Under the pieces are notes generated by a model, which worked only from the letters and a program-made list of their open reading frames with translations, searched no databases and was not told the DNA's origin. The position numbers and the translations under genes are program-made. From Wurfbainia villosa (taxonomy: Eukaryota > Streptophyta > Magnoliopsida > Zingiberales > Zingiberaceae), in assembly GCA_025175895.1 (NCBI GenBank), contig CM046003.1, positions 28,913,245 to 28,977,244 of the forward strand: a stretch of 64,000 nt of DNA. Direction: 5' to 3'. Positions 11,264 through 22,340 of the stretch are shown here, in pieces. Position 1 is the first letter of the stretch; every line of letters begins with the position of its first letter.

Positions 11264-11914
11264 TGCAGAGAATTAATATCATATTCCTTTTATCATTTAA
11301 TTAGGCCTTTAATCAAATGATGCTCCCACTGAATTATAGGAATTTTGTAGAATCGAATTATGGATGTGGTCAAACCACATTACTAGATTCATACAAACTA
11401 GTTATAATTCATGCAGGACAAGATCCACATCATACTAAGCCTTGAGTTAGCTTTGGCTAAATCGCCCAAGACTTAGTATGATCGGTGGGTAACACATTAC
11501 CGATTACATCTCTAAGCAACTCTTGTTTATAGGATCAAGACCCACATTTACAAAAGACCTTGAGTTAGCTTTGGCTAAATCGCCCAAGATTTAGTGTAAA
11601 TGCGATCTTATCCTATCTTTCCAACGGTTGGAATATGCCTATAGTTCTACTCGATCCAATTGAGTTAACTAGTTTTACTCAATCTAATTGAGCTTACTCT
11701 AACCCAAGCCGTGATAGGTGGGACCAAGATTGTCCCTCCGCACCCTACCAAGATAATATGTGTTGCTCTGCTTTGGCAGATTCAACAACTACAAATGATC
11801 GAGATAGTGATGGGTATCAAGGACTTGGTAGGCATTTACGAGTTGATTCGATTAAGATCTAATCTAATCGTAATGTGTATCATATATGCATTAAGGCTTT
11901 TATTATCTTATATT

Positions 11915-12035
11915 AGCATGCATCACATACATACAAGCATTATTCTAGCATGCATCATATACATACAAGAAAAATATCCTAGCATGCATCATATACATAC
12001 AAGCATTATTCTACTAGCATGCATCACATACATAC
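11915..12035. repeat. Short tandem units TAGCATGCATCA(C/T)ATACATACA
   Basis: The block recurs four times, at roughly 11,917, 11,947, 11,980 and 12,015, separated by variable ATTATTC-type spacers. Confidence 0.75.
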
Positions 12036-12041
12036 ACGCAT

Positions 12042-12045
<4 letters not shown>

Positions 12046-12096
<51 letters not shown>
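12046..12096. repeat. (AT)n microsatellite
   Basis: About 25 uninterrupted AT units in the Copia-B leader. Confidence 0.95.
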
Positions 12097-12098
<2 letters not shown>

Positions 12099-12921
12099 AC
12101 ATATATACATATATATATATTAATTGTGATTAGGTCATGACCCTACTACGATCTTCTCAAGCCAATGAGAAGATCGGACGGTCAACCTAGGGTTAGCGAC
12201 TTCTCCAAGCGCCTCCTTTGACCGCCATGTGTCGTCGGCACCCTCCTCGTAACTCCGTTCACAAGTGGACCTTCCACCACTCCATTTTGTACATTACAAA
12301 CATGAAACTCGAGTTACATTCGAGTCTAAAACTATTTACATCTAGAATTTTAAAAGAAGAGGTACGACGCGCAGGTCACATACACTATACAACATGCACA
12401 ATCACAAAAACGGCACGCAGGCCGTATTATGAATTACAACACATCATCATCCAATCATATTGGGGTTCTTGGGCCATGACCATCACAGAATTATACATAA
12501 TACTAAATTATATATTTTACATAAAATTTTTATAATTTTTCCTATTTTTTTTTCAATTTTATGAGTCACCTCTCCGTAATGGTCCCGCTAAGCGATTTCC
12601 GGGCGTGATCGCGGGACAAAGCCCCTTTCAGGGATAGGGGAAGCACCCCTACTCACAAAATAAACTTTGCGAGTGTCCCTACTATGATCTTACAGTGACT
12701 TAAGTCGCTGTCCTAAAAACCTAAAGCGAGAACTCGCCGTTTCGGAGAGTTTTTCTCGATGGTTGAAGCCTACAAGTGTCCCAACACTCATTGCTTCGAC
12801 TCTTCGAGAAAAATACCCAAAAATTCTATAAAAATAGGAAATTTACAGAAACATAAAACTCTGTAATTTTTATATCTAATACAAAAACTACAAAAACTAA
12901 ACACATACATGCTTCGCACGT

Positions 12922-12934
12922 GGCTCTGATACCA
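12922..12934 (-). other. Primer-binding site of Copia-B
   Basis: The minus strand reads TGGTATCAGAGCC one base inside the 5' LTR. This is the canonical match to the initiator-Met tRNA 3' end. Confidence 0.9.
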
Positions 12935-12935
12935 C

Positions 12936-14700
12936 TGTTGGACTTTCCGAGCCGTAAAAACCGCTTTTTGTATTGCGGAAACCTCGAAAGTCTGGCCACG
13001 GATCTGTGCGAAGATATATTAAAATAAAACATGTATGTGCTTAAGTAAACCTAGATCTAACTTAGATCTAGAAGGTGAGATCATTACCCTTGAAGCGATG
13101 CCCTTTGCTTATCCAGCTCGTCCAAATGGATTGCTGAAACTCGAGAGTGTCAAGTGCACACTCCTCTATTGGTATCCACACAAGCAATAGGTGGAGAAAA
13201 CACAACCTTGAGTGTGCTAGCACCCTTTGGATGGTTCGGCCAAGATGAGGATTGGGAGACCTTGAGAGAGTGATCCAAGGAGGAAGAAGATGGAGTTACC
13301 ACAAAATGAATTCCCTTCATCAAGTGTAGTGGCCGACCACTTCAAGTCTTAGGGGGTTACATGCATGCATGTAACTCCAAGAGCCAATGGCTCTTGGTCT
13401 CCCTCATGAGGTGGCACCACATGATAAGTCAATGATGATGTGGAGCCGGCCCCCATGGCAATTGGTCAAGCCAAAATTGACCATTCATCTTCCCTCTCAA
13501 GTCAAGTCAAACTTGACCTCTTATCTCCAATGGTTGATCAAATCTAACCACTTGATTCAAGTCAATTTGATTTAATGAATATTTATTCATTAATTTAAAT
13601 TGACTAAATGAATCAAATCTAAATTAGACTCATTCAACACTTGAATCAACTTGAGTCTAACCCAATTAGTCTAATTTGGATTACTTTTAATCCAATTTGG
13701 TTCATCCCATGAACCTAATCTCCACCTAATTACCCTTTGTGTGTGACCCTATAGGTTCTTGTAACGTTGGCAATGTCCCTAAACCGATTTAGAAACATAA
13801 GCAATGAGCGGTATCTAGCAACACATTATTGCTACCCAAGTTATTAGAATGTTGAGCTCCAACATCACCTTTGTGATTACTAATTGTGACTCTCACAATA
13901 TGTGACAATGTCCCTCTATCCTTGACATCTAGATTGACCAATTGAGGCATATACCGTGTCATCCTCAGTACAATCTATATCTTAAACTCCAAGTAGACTC
14001 ACTCTAATCAAATGAGCTCAATATCTCATATTGATTCATTTGGGCATGGCCATGCACTTCGTGGTCTCACTCTATCAAGAATAACGATGTCACTCCCGTC
14101 ATATAGGAGGGATAGATCCCATCTACATCACTCACATCCCTCCGCATAATTTGTTACATACTCAATAATCGCCTTTATAGTCCACCCATTTACGGGTGAC
14201 GTTTGACGAAGCCAAAGTATGAAACTCCTTATGTAGGGAACCATGGTGACTTCAGGTCCAAGAACTAATAGTCATACTAATAGTCACATGAGAAAGTATA
14301 TGACACTCATATAACGATCCATGATACTTTCTCATGGCGGGTCATTCAGTATACATTCTCCAATGCATACCCATGTGTCAACTTGATATCTCATATCATT
14401 GACTTGTGAGATCAAGTCATCATGTTGACCTACATGCTAGTCTCTACACATTAACATTGTCCCTAAATGTTAATACTCGACTAGGAATGATTAAGAGTAG
14501 TATTCTCTATATCATCTCATTATCAATTCTACCAATCGATTGATATAGATAAGAACCTACTACTCAAGGACATTATTATACTTAGTTATTTGGCACAAAT
14601 ACAAGTAAATATAATAATCATGCCTTTATAAATAGGAATATTATACAATAAAGTCCATACAACAATCATCACATGATTGACTCTAGGGCTTTCACTAACA
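12936..14700 (-). repeat. 5' LTR of Copia-B
   Basis: 1765 bp, TGTTGG...CTAACA on the plus strand. It is collinear with 5,479-7,300, apart from two short deletions and scattered substitutions. Confidence 0.92.
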
Positions 14701-14705
14701 CAATG

Positions 14706-16380
14706 TCCTTTCCTGGAGGTCTATAAAGTACTAGGAGAATCCCACTATTGTTCAAACCACCTAATGAAAAACCCTCTCCTAAGTCACTTCAGATTGTCTC
14801 CCTTCCCTTCAACGACTCTGGCGACCATAGGTAGGATGACATCCACACTTTAATATAGCTTCTTATTTGTATCGGCCACCTTTCTTATCGACGAATTCTG
14901 CAGATAACTTAATGCAGGACGCTCTAGTAACGGGAGAAGAGATCGAGGCCGCCAAGAAGAAGAAAACCTCTACCAAGCGAGGCAAGTCTGTGGCAGTCCG
15001 TCCCTTCTTCCCCTCGGAAGAAATTACGGCTGATTAAGAAAGGAGATCCCAGCTCGTCATTTCCTTCTTCGTCTTCCTCGGACCAACATGGATCCCTGCC
15101 TCTAACCATCTATGAACCGAGGATGAGGGATACCACCTTATCCGCCCCATCCTCTTCTCCCGTAGGGGGAGATTCTCCTTCCCATTCTCCTGTCTCATCC
15201 CCCTTTCACTGTGATTCTCCCACACCTTCCCGAACCGAATCTGTCTCCATCCCTATTCCCCCCGAAACACATACTTCTCCCACTTCCTTTCAGGGAGCAG
15301 GTTCCGCTCTTCCTTCGGAGGGGGGAGATCTTCCCCTCCCGAGCCCTTCAATGGCTACATTGGGGTCCCAGCTGAAGATTCGTTACCTTTCAGAGGTGAA
15401 GTTTTTCAACCAATCAGGCATACAAGGCCCTTGCGACCAAGTGAGCAAACTGCTGGCTGAGGTAATTACTTTCCCTTTCTACCTTCAGCATATGTGCATA
15501 TGTATGCATCTATATGTCAACGTTTGATATTTGCATTTTCTTTCCCTCAGGCTACGGCCAAGCATAACAAAATGATATCTCAAATAGCCCAATTTCAATC
15601 CAGCGTGGAAACGCGCCACTTTGCTTCTTTGGCGCACCAAAAGCAACTCACTCGGCAACTGAGCAGAAGGAGCAAAAGGAATCAGATCTGAGGGGCCAAT
15701 GTGAAGACTCCATGACGCAATTGGCCTTGGTTCAGAGTGAAAAGGAGGAACTTCAGCGAAAAAATGAAGACCTCGAGCAACAACTCTTCCTACAATCTAG
15801 CGAGCTTCAGCAAGTGGATCTTCTCACCCATGAATTAACAGGATATAAAAGACAGCTTGGGGACGCCATTATTCAAGCTGCTGATTCTTCAACTACAATT
15901 CAGCAGCTTCAGCAAGAACGTCAACAACTTCGGATAGAACGCTAAGCGTGGGAAGCCACTAAAAAATCTTGTATAGAGAAGTGTCAAGAGCTTTCTTCAA
16001 TGGTGGCTGCCCTTCCTCAAGCCCTATCGGCAACGGCTCAACAGCAAATAGATCTTCATCGAGAATACTCTGAAGCTCTTTCGGCTCTGGGCCAGCGAGC
16101 CATACAAGCAACAACCGTGAAAGATTCCCTAGCAGCCCAACTAGCCGAAAGTCAAGCCCAGCTAGTCGCGTGTCAAGCTCAATCAGCTATTTACCAGTCT
16201 CAACTGAAGGAGCAGGAAGCTGACTTGAAGGGTCGCTACGTAAAGAAGGGAGTAGATTTATTCATATTGGGTTTTGATGAGTCCTCAGCTTTAAATGCTG
16301 AACGAGGATATCCACCTCCCGGCACAGACACTAGCTATCTGAACCCTGTTGATGCGTTAGCTAAATGCCCCCCCAGAGCT
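14706..16380 (+). pseudogene. Antisense aORF1, 3' exons: basic/Ser-Pro linker and coiled coil
   Basis: Continues aORF1 beyond Copia-B. 14,706-14,830 stays in frame, then GTAGGATG...TTCTGCAG fits an intron at 14,831-14,903. Joining ATAG to ATAAC keeps the frame into NLMQDALVTGEEIEAAKKKK. A one-base shift near 15,020 leads to RKKLRLIKKGDPSSS and a Ser/Pro-rich linker (15,123-15,461). A second intron, GTAATT...TTTCCCTCAG at 15,462-15,550, joins LLAE to ATAKHNKMISQ. The last exon is a long Gln/Glu-rich coiled coil (15,712-15,945 and 16,000-16,250) with one frameshift and one TAA at 15,943. The intron signals on the plus strand show the gene is read antisense to gag-pol. Function unknown. Confidence 0.7.
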
Positions 16381-16795
16381 CTTCGAATTGTAATTCATAA
16401 TGTCTCACTCCTTGTACTGACTATTTTTTCGCTATTGAAGAATGTTTATATTGACATACCTTTTTGTTGTTCTTCGTGTACGGTGTGGATCGAAAATTTT
16501 AGATTGACTCTATGATTTTTCCTCTTTACAATTATACTCCCTTTTCCGTCTCGCCTGGCACGATTATTTCCTTCGCTCGGGAACCCACTCAGAAGGTCCC
16601 AGACGATCTTGTTCATGTCCGACCCAATTTTGGCTCGGTTAAAGATTAAATTACTTCAGTCTTTTGATCTTCTTCGTCTACCTTGCTGCTCCGGAAACAA
16701 TATCTTGACAAGTACCTATGGTGCTGCTATTATGATATTAGTCTCTTCATCTTCTTCTCCTTCCCGAGAACGACTGCAGTTCCTTTTCCCTCAAC
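16381..16795. other. Intergenic part of the Tat 3' region
   Basis: T-rich, with no supported gene. It lies between the coiled-coil end of aORF1 and the next antisense TATA box. It probably holds the 3' UTR of aORF1. Confidence 0.4.
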
Positions 16796-16802
16796 TATAA
16801 AT
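16796..16802 (+). promoter_or_regulatory. TATA box for antisense aORF2
   Basis: TATAAAT (CAACTATAAATTATC), 40 bp upstream of the ATG at 16,842, followed by a C/T-rich leader as at the other antisense units. Confidence 0.45.
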
Positions 16803-16841
16803 TATCACCCCCTCCTGCCTTCATCCTTCCATCTCACTCTC

Positions 16842-17305
16842 ATGGCTTCGGCAGAACACCCTATTGAGATTTCCTCATATTCTGAATCTTTTGAGCTAAG
16901 GGACTGGTCTACTGAAGACACCAAAGAATCTGAGATCCGTTCAACGGCTACCTCGGCCTTTCGCCCCCTCCCTTTTTCTCCTTCAACTACTGTTCCATCC
17001 CCTCCGGCAAGGAGGTCCTTCCGAGCGCCTTTCCCCTCCTTCCGCAATCGGGTGTGGAACCCTCCTCTAACGTGAGAGTACACAGTAGGAGACCCACGGG
17101 CCTCTGCTGAACTTCCTCCGCTCCCGTCGACACTGCATTCGTTCCAGTCTCTCCGACGAGGATTCATTTGCCCTCTATTGATGAAGCTCCACCAACAATA
17201 CCTCCTGCTCAAGGTGATCTTTACAGAGTCGTATTGGCGCCTTCTCCTCCGGAGGACCCTTCCAACGATCCTCCTGTTAAGGATAACCCTAAAAAACTTA
17301 TATAA
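16842..17305 (+). pseudogene. Antisense aORF2, Ser/Pro-rich small protein, frameshifted
   Basis: Starts MASAEHPIEISSYSESFELR. The first frame stops at 17,075; another frame continues from about 17,127 (VDTAFVPVSPTRIHLPSI, then a Pro-rich stretch ending KDNPKKLI) to a stop near 17,303. Acidic and Ser-rich N-terminus, Pro-rich C-terminus, no recognisable domain. Its place, codon content and TATA box resemble those of the neighbouring antisense units. Confidence 0.4.
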
Positions 17306-17585
17306 GGGTTTGCCTAAAATATGTAAATATGATCGAAAATATTAATAAAGAAGGTACTAGGGCTTTTCTTTGTCGTTTTCCCATAAATGTAAGACGACTG
17401 TCACTAAAAAAGACTGCCATTCCGTCTAAACATGCTTCCCCTTACTGCTTTCGAGGAATTTAAGTTGTCCTTCTCGAAGTTACTGCGCTACTAATTTTCA
17501 CCCACTACCTTTACGTTTCTCCTTCTTTACTAGCATTTATTATTTTACCTTCTCCATGAATTAATGCGCCTTCTTCCTTCAGCGC
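17306..17585. other. Intergenic part of the Tat 3' region
   Basis: No gene seen. Probably the 3' end of aORF2 and the promoter region of aORF3. Confidence 0.35.
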
Positions 17586-17592
17586 TATAAAG
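17586..17592 (+). promoter_or_regulatory. TATA box for antisense aORF3
   Basis: TATAAAG (GCGCTATAAAGAC), 53 bp upstream of the ATG at 17,645, with a pyrimidine-rich leader. Confidence 0.45.
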
Positions 17593-17644
17593 ACTTCGAA
17601 CCTTTGCAGCTTAACCTTCATCTTCTCTTTTTCTTCTCCCCGTC

Positions 17645-17923
17645 ATGGAAGAAACTTCTGAACAAGGCAGCAGTTCTTTTTCTTCCGAGGAAAAGACCGA
17701 AGAACAATGCTATATCGCCAACCTGGAGGAGCAAGTGGCATATTTGCGGCGGCGCTTGCGGGAAGCTTCCACCAGCAACTACTCTTTGCGCCATCAACTA
17801 GCAGTGTCCCAAAAGGACCTATCTAAGCATATCTTCCTACAACAATCTTACCTTCGGCAACTAAGGTGCCAGCCCCAGCCACGCAAAGAAGCTCCATCAG
17901 TTCCACCCAACAAAGAATTGTAA
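17645..17923 (+). CDS. Antisense aORF3, 92-aa coiled-coil protein
   Basis: Intact ORF starting MEETSEQGSSSFSSEEKTEE. The first 25 residues are acidic and Ser-rich. A coiled coil follows (IANLEEQVAYLRRRLREAS and on to the KDLSKHIFLQQ region), then a basic Pro-rich tail ending in PPNKEL. The length matches no family I recognise. It is followed by TATA-rich, possibly polyadenylation-type sequence and then the 60-bp repeat array. It may be a truncated relative of the coiled-coil end of aORF1. Whether it is expressed is unknown. Confidence 0.4.
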   Translation: MEETSEQGSSSFSSEEKTEEQCYIANLEEQVAYLRRRLREASTSNYSLRHQLAVSQKDLSKHIFLQQSYLRQLRCQPQPRKEAPSVPPNKEL

Positions 17924-18181
17924 TACCTTATATATAAGGGTTTCTTTTGCTATTTTCTTTTTGTGAAGGAATTGTAATATGTAATCTTTCAGAAACAATG
18001 AACTTTTTGTAATGTAAGCCTTCACCTCTACTCTTCCCGCTTGTCTTCTTCCGCCATTTCTTAAGTTGTGCCACCTTTTATCTTCCTCGTATGAAAATCC
18101 AATGGCTACACCGTCTCTTTACCCTTTCATCGCGCAGGGATCACGTATAAACCTTCCCCGTGCGAAAATAAAATGATGTGT
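17924..18181. other. Spacer before the tandem array
   Basis: Contains GTAATATGTAATC-type AT-rich sequence that could hold the aORF3 3' end. No gene is seen. Confidence 0.35.
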
Positions 18182-19515
18182 ACTCAACTCTTCCGTTCCG
18201 CCACCGCACGGGGATAAAATAATATACAATTGAGAGGTAAGCTCAACTCTTCCATTCCGCCACCACACGTGGATAAAATAACATACAGTTGAGAAAATAA
18301 GCTCAACACTTCCGTTCCGCCACCACACGGGGATAAAATAACATACAGTTGAGAAATAAACTCAACTCTTCCGTTCTGCCACCACACGGGGATAAAATAC
18401 CATACAGTTGAGAAATAAGCTCAACTCTTTCGTTCCGCCACCACACGGGGATAAAATAATATACAGTTGAGAGGTAAGCTCAACTCTTCCGTTCCGCCAC
18501 CACACGGGGATAAAATAACATACAGTTGAGAAATAAGCTCAACTCTTCCGTTCTGCCACTACATGGGGATAAAATAACATAAAGTTGAGAAATAAGCTCA
18601 ACTCTTCCGTTCCACCACCACACGGGGATAAAATAACATACAGTTGAGAAATAAGCTCTTCAGTTCCGCCACCACACGGGGATAAAATAACATACAGTTG
18701 AGAAATAAGCTCAACTCTTCCATTCCGCCACCACATGGGGATAAAATAACATACAGTTGAGAAATAAGCTCAAGTCTTCCGTTCCACCACCACACGGGGA
18801 TAAAATAATATACAGTTGAGAGGTAAGCTCAACTCTTCTGTTCTGCCACCACACGGGGATAAAATAATATACAGTTGAGAAATAAGCTCAACTCTTCCGT
18901 TCCGCCACCACACGGGGATAAAATAACATACAGTTAAGAAATAAGCTCAACTCTTCCGTTTCGCCACCACACGAGGATAAAATAATATACAGTTGAGAGG
19001 TAAGCTCAACTCTTCCGTTTCGCCACCACACGGGGATAAAATAATATACAGTTGAGAGGTAAGCTCAACTCTTCCGTTCTGCCACCACACGGGGATAAAA
19101 TAATATACAGTTGAGAAATAAGCTCAACTCTTCCATTCCGCCACCACACGGGGATAAAATAATATACAGTTGAGAAATAAGCTCAACTCTTCCGTTCCGC
19201 CATCACACGGGGATAAAATAATATACAGTTGAGAGGTAAGCTCAACTCTTCCGTTCTGCCACCACACGGGGATAAAATAATATACAGTTGAGAAATAAGC
19301 TCAACTCTTCCGTTCCGCCACCACACGGGAATAAAATAACATACAGTTGAGAAATTAGCTCAACTCTTCCATTCTGCCACCACATGAAGATAAAATAATA
19401 TACAGTTGAGAAATAAGCTAAACTCTTCCGTTCCGCCACCACACGGGGATAAAATAAAATGCAACTGAAGAAATGTTCAGCTCTTCCGATCCGCCACCAC
19501 ACGGGGATAAAGATA
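18182..19515. repeat. Tandem array, about 23 units of 59-60 bp, in the Tat 3' region
   Basis: The unit is roughly CTCAACTCTTCCGTTCCGCC followed by ACCACACGGGGATAAAATAA and a TATACAGTTGAGAAATAAG end. The GCCACCACACGG block recurs every 59-60 bp from about 18,200 to 19,490, with one short unit near 18,655 and degenerate end units. Units differ at a few positions (CATA/TATA, AAATA/GAGGTA). Spurious minus-strand ORFs over the array only reflect the repeat. Tandem arrays between pol and the 3' LTR are a known property of Tat/Ogre elements. Confidence 0.95.
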
Positions 19516-19768
19516 ATATGCCGACTAAAGCCTTCTGTGTAAAGAGTGCGCTTCTTTCGCGTTTCTATTCTTTCTTTCTTTCCCTTGAAGGTGAACACCC
19601 TCATCCTTCCCCTCATATGAAAGCAAGGGTTTTACCAAATAACGGGCCATCAGAGGAATAAATCGTCATTTTTCTTCTTTTTAGGGCCTCCCTTTTTATA
19701 AACTAGGAGCCCAATAATCGTCGCAAGCCCATTCCCCCTTCCTTTTATAGGGGGAGTTTCGTCTTTTC
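19516..19768 (+). promoter_or_regulatory. Putative promoter region of antisense aORF4
   Basis: Contains TATAAAC at 19,697-19,703 and a second TTTTATAG at 19,744-19,750, then a T/C-rich leader. The leader is interrupted by the solo LTR at 19,769 and resumes at 23,186. With the insertion removed, the first TATA lies about 190 bp before the ATG at 23,314. Confidence 0.4.
19764..19768. repeat. TSD TTTTC of the Tekay-like solo LTR (partner 23,181-23,185)
   Basis: Identical five bases flank the TGTCACG...GTTACA termini. Confidence 0.88.
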
Positions 19769-20573
19769 TGTCACGCCCGCCCTTCCGGGACCCTAAATGT
19801 CCGGAGAGGCGGCGCGTGACGCGACCGTACATACATTTCATACAGCGGAAGACTTTATATATATACTTCTTATTTCTTACAGCGGAAGACTTAAGACCTA
19901 AATACTTTTTTTTTTCAAACATAATATGCGTTAACACTTCTTCTTAACATAGAGTATGTTTCATAGCATAGCATGCATAGATACTTCTTCTTACTTCTTC
20001 TTTACTTCTTGCATAGATACTTCTTCTTACTTCTTCTTTACTTCTTCTTATCAACATAAAGCATGCATCATATATATATATAGATACTTAGGGCTTAGTA
20101 GGTTCATAACATCATCGTCATAGGGAGACATAAGTAAAGACATCCATAGACATCATCATCATAGGTAATACATGTATAAGTAGACTTAACGGATCTTCTC
20201 CACCATGCCACTACCACACACATTGACCCCTCCTGCTGCTCCCTTTAGTTTATCCATCCCTTACCCTTATCTGCGATCGAGGAAAATAAACTATAAGCAC
20301 ATAGGCTTAGTAAGATCCTGTCCTACTCACAAAAACCATACATCATCATTAATCATGACTTGTAGCATTTATAACATATAATCAATATATCATGTAACAT
20401 ACATGGCATCATCAACTTAACTTGTAGCTTAAGTAACATGAGATGATATAGCATGGATCATCCCTAACTTAGCAGCATAACATGAAATATATATATATGC
20501 TTAATCAGCATAATATGCATCATATGTAACTTAGTAACCTAACATCATAGCGTACCATCGAACATAACATGTA

Positions 20574-20850
20574 ACTTAACATTATGGCATATCATCTAAC
20601 ATAACATGTAACTTAAACATTATGGCATATCATCTAACATAACATGTAACTTAACATTATGGCATATCATCTAACATAACATGTAACTTAAACATTATGG
20701 CATATCATCTAACATAACATGTAACTTAAACATTATGGCATATCATCTAACATAACATGTAACTTAACATTATGACATATCATCTAACATAACATGTAAC
20801 TTAACATTATGGCATATCATCTAACATAACATGTAACTTAACATTATCAT
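20574..20850. repeat. Minisatellite, 37-38 bp, about 7 units
   Basis: The unit contains GGCATATCATCTAACATAAC and ATGTAACTTA; the block recurs every 37-38 bp. Confidence 0.9.
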
Positions 20851-21003
20851 GTAAACATATGCAAGATGCTTTTGAAAACATATATGTTAGGTACGTAAAT
20901 ATAAATCTCAACATATTTGGGCCCGGCATTGTACCACTTCTTCATTATCATAGCGCGCATCCCTAAATAGGCCCGAGGTAGCAAGTCTCGAACCTAATAG
21001 GTT

Positions 21004-21225
21004 TCTAGGCCCGAGTCTTATTCCATCGACCTAGGGGCAATCGTCATAGCGTAGAAGCTCATCCTAGGCCCGAGTCTTACTCCATCGACCTAAGGCATCT
21101 TGGAGCCCATCCCGTACTAGGCCCGAATCTTATTCCATCGACCTAGGGGCAATCATACATAGAAGCCCGTCCTAGGCCCGAGTCTTATTCCATCGACCTA
21201 GGGCATCTTAGGAGCCCATCCCTTC
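21004..21225. repeat. Minisatellite, about 55 bp, 4 units
   Basis: TAGGCCCGAGTCTTATTCCA with ATCGACCTAGGG recurs near 21,006, 21,065, 21,118 and 21,173, with small length differences. Confidence 0.88.
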
Positions 21226-21294
21226 TTGGACCTTGTTAAGGTCTTGGTACAAGCCATGCAGAAGGTAAAATACTTATATGCTTATTTTACTACA

Positions 21295-21590
21295 TATCTT
21301 ATTTCATTAACATGGCACAACATACTTCGTTTCGTAACACATCATGCTTCATTTCATTAACATAGCATAGCATAGTTCATTTCATACACCTCATGCTTCA
21401 TTTCATTAACATAGCATAGCATACTTCATTACATACACATCATGCTTCATTTCATTAACATAGCATAGCATACTTCATTACATACACATCATGCTTCATT
21501 TCATTAACATAGCATAGCATACTTCATTTCATACACATCATGCTTCATTTCATTAACATAGCATAGCATACTTCATTTCATAACAACATA
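21295..21590. repeat. Minisatellite, about 57-58 bp, about 5 units
   Basis: The unit contains TGCTTCATTTCATTAACATA and GCATAGCATACTTCAT. Confidence 0.9.
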
Positions 21591-21615
21591 ACCTATTTCA
21601 TTAGCATAGTATACA

Positions 21616-22340
21616 ATTCATGGTATGAACTTCATTGTAACCTAAAAGACCAAAGGTGGCCGAATGGCCCTTATAGGCTTTTTAGGGTTTAGACTTTTAA
21701 CCTAATTCAAGTAACATACAAATGCATATAATTCCATAAAATTCATGGTATGAACTTCATTGCAACCTAAAAGACCAAGGTGGCGAATGGCCCTATATAG
21801 GCTTTTAGGATTTAGACTTTAACCTAATTCAAGTAACATACAAATGCATATAATTCCATAAAATTCATGGTATGAACTTCATTGCAACCCTAAAAGACCA
21901 AAGGTGGCCGAATGGCCCTTATAGGCTTTTTAGGGTTTAGATTTTTAACCTAATTCAAGTAACATACAAATGCATATAATTCCATAAAATTCATGGTATG
22001 GAACTTCATTGAAACCCTAAAAGTAGGGTTTGGCCGAATAGGTCTTTAGGGTTCATTAGGGTTAGCTTTTGTCCTAATCCACTTTAACCCCTAACATCAT
22101 CATCTAGTTATAAAAACATGGCATGGAACTTCATTGAAACCCTAAAAGTAGGGTTTTAATAGGTCTTTAGGGTTCATTAGGGTTAGCTTTTGTCCTAATC
22201 CACTTTAACCCCTAACATCATCATCTAGTTATAAACAACATAGCATAGAGCTTCATTGAACCCTAAATCATGGCTTGGCCGAATGGGCTTTAGTGGGTAT
22301 TAGGGTTATCTTTTGTCCTAATCCCCTTTTAACATGCTTA
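21616..22340. repeat. Longer tandem repeat, 122-125 bp, 3 clear units plus diverged ones
   Basis: ATTCATGGTATGAACTTCAT begins units at 21,616, 21,741, 21,863 and (start of a diverged unit) 21,988. More diverged units with ACTTCATTGAAACCCTAAAA follow to about 22,340. Confidence 0.85.

Larger units (their letters stand above)
11264..12921 (-). other. Copia-B 5' leader (between PBS and gag)
   Basis: No gene supported. It contains a duplicated block (CCTTGAGTTAGCTTTGGCTA near 11,440 and 11,558), an array of GCATGCATCATATACATACAAG-like units at 11,915-12,035, and an (AT)n microsatellite. Small ORFs here are short, repeat-derived and unlikely to be real. Confidence 0.7.
5479..14700 (-). mobile_element. 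Copia-B LTR retrotransposon, full length, decayed
   Basis: 9222 bp, inserted inside aORF1 of the Tat element. Minus-strand order is 5' LTR (12,936-14,700), iMet-type PBS, long leader, gag, protease, integrase, RT, RNase H, PPT, 3' LTR (5,479-7,300). The integrase-before-RT order identifies Ty1/Copia. LTRs of about 1.8 kb and a gag with a QFVMNYNMNEIDKPLPE segment suggest the Angela/BARE-like group (tentative). Several ORF breaks make it non-functional. A solo LTR of the same family is at 30,469. Confidence 0.93.

Noticed and set aside
18182..19515. Regular repeats resembling a CRISPR array
   Set aside because: Units are 59-60 bp, head-to-tail and almost identical over their full length, with no unique spacers; this is a plant tandem repeat in a retrotransposon.
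18119..19616. Minus-strand ORFs with repeated CGGG motifs over the 60-bp array
   Set aside because: They are created by the tandem repeat, differ between frames, and have no known domain.
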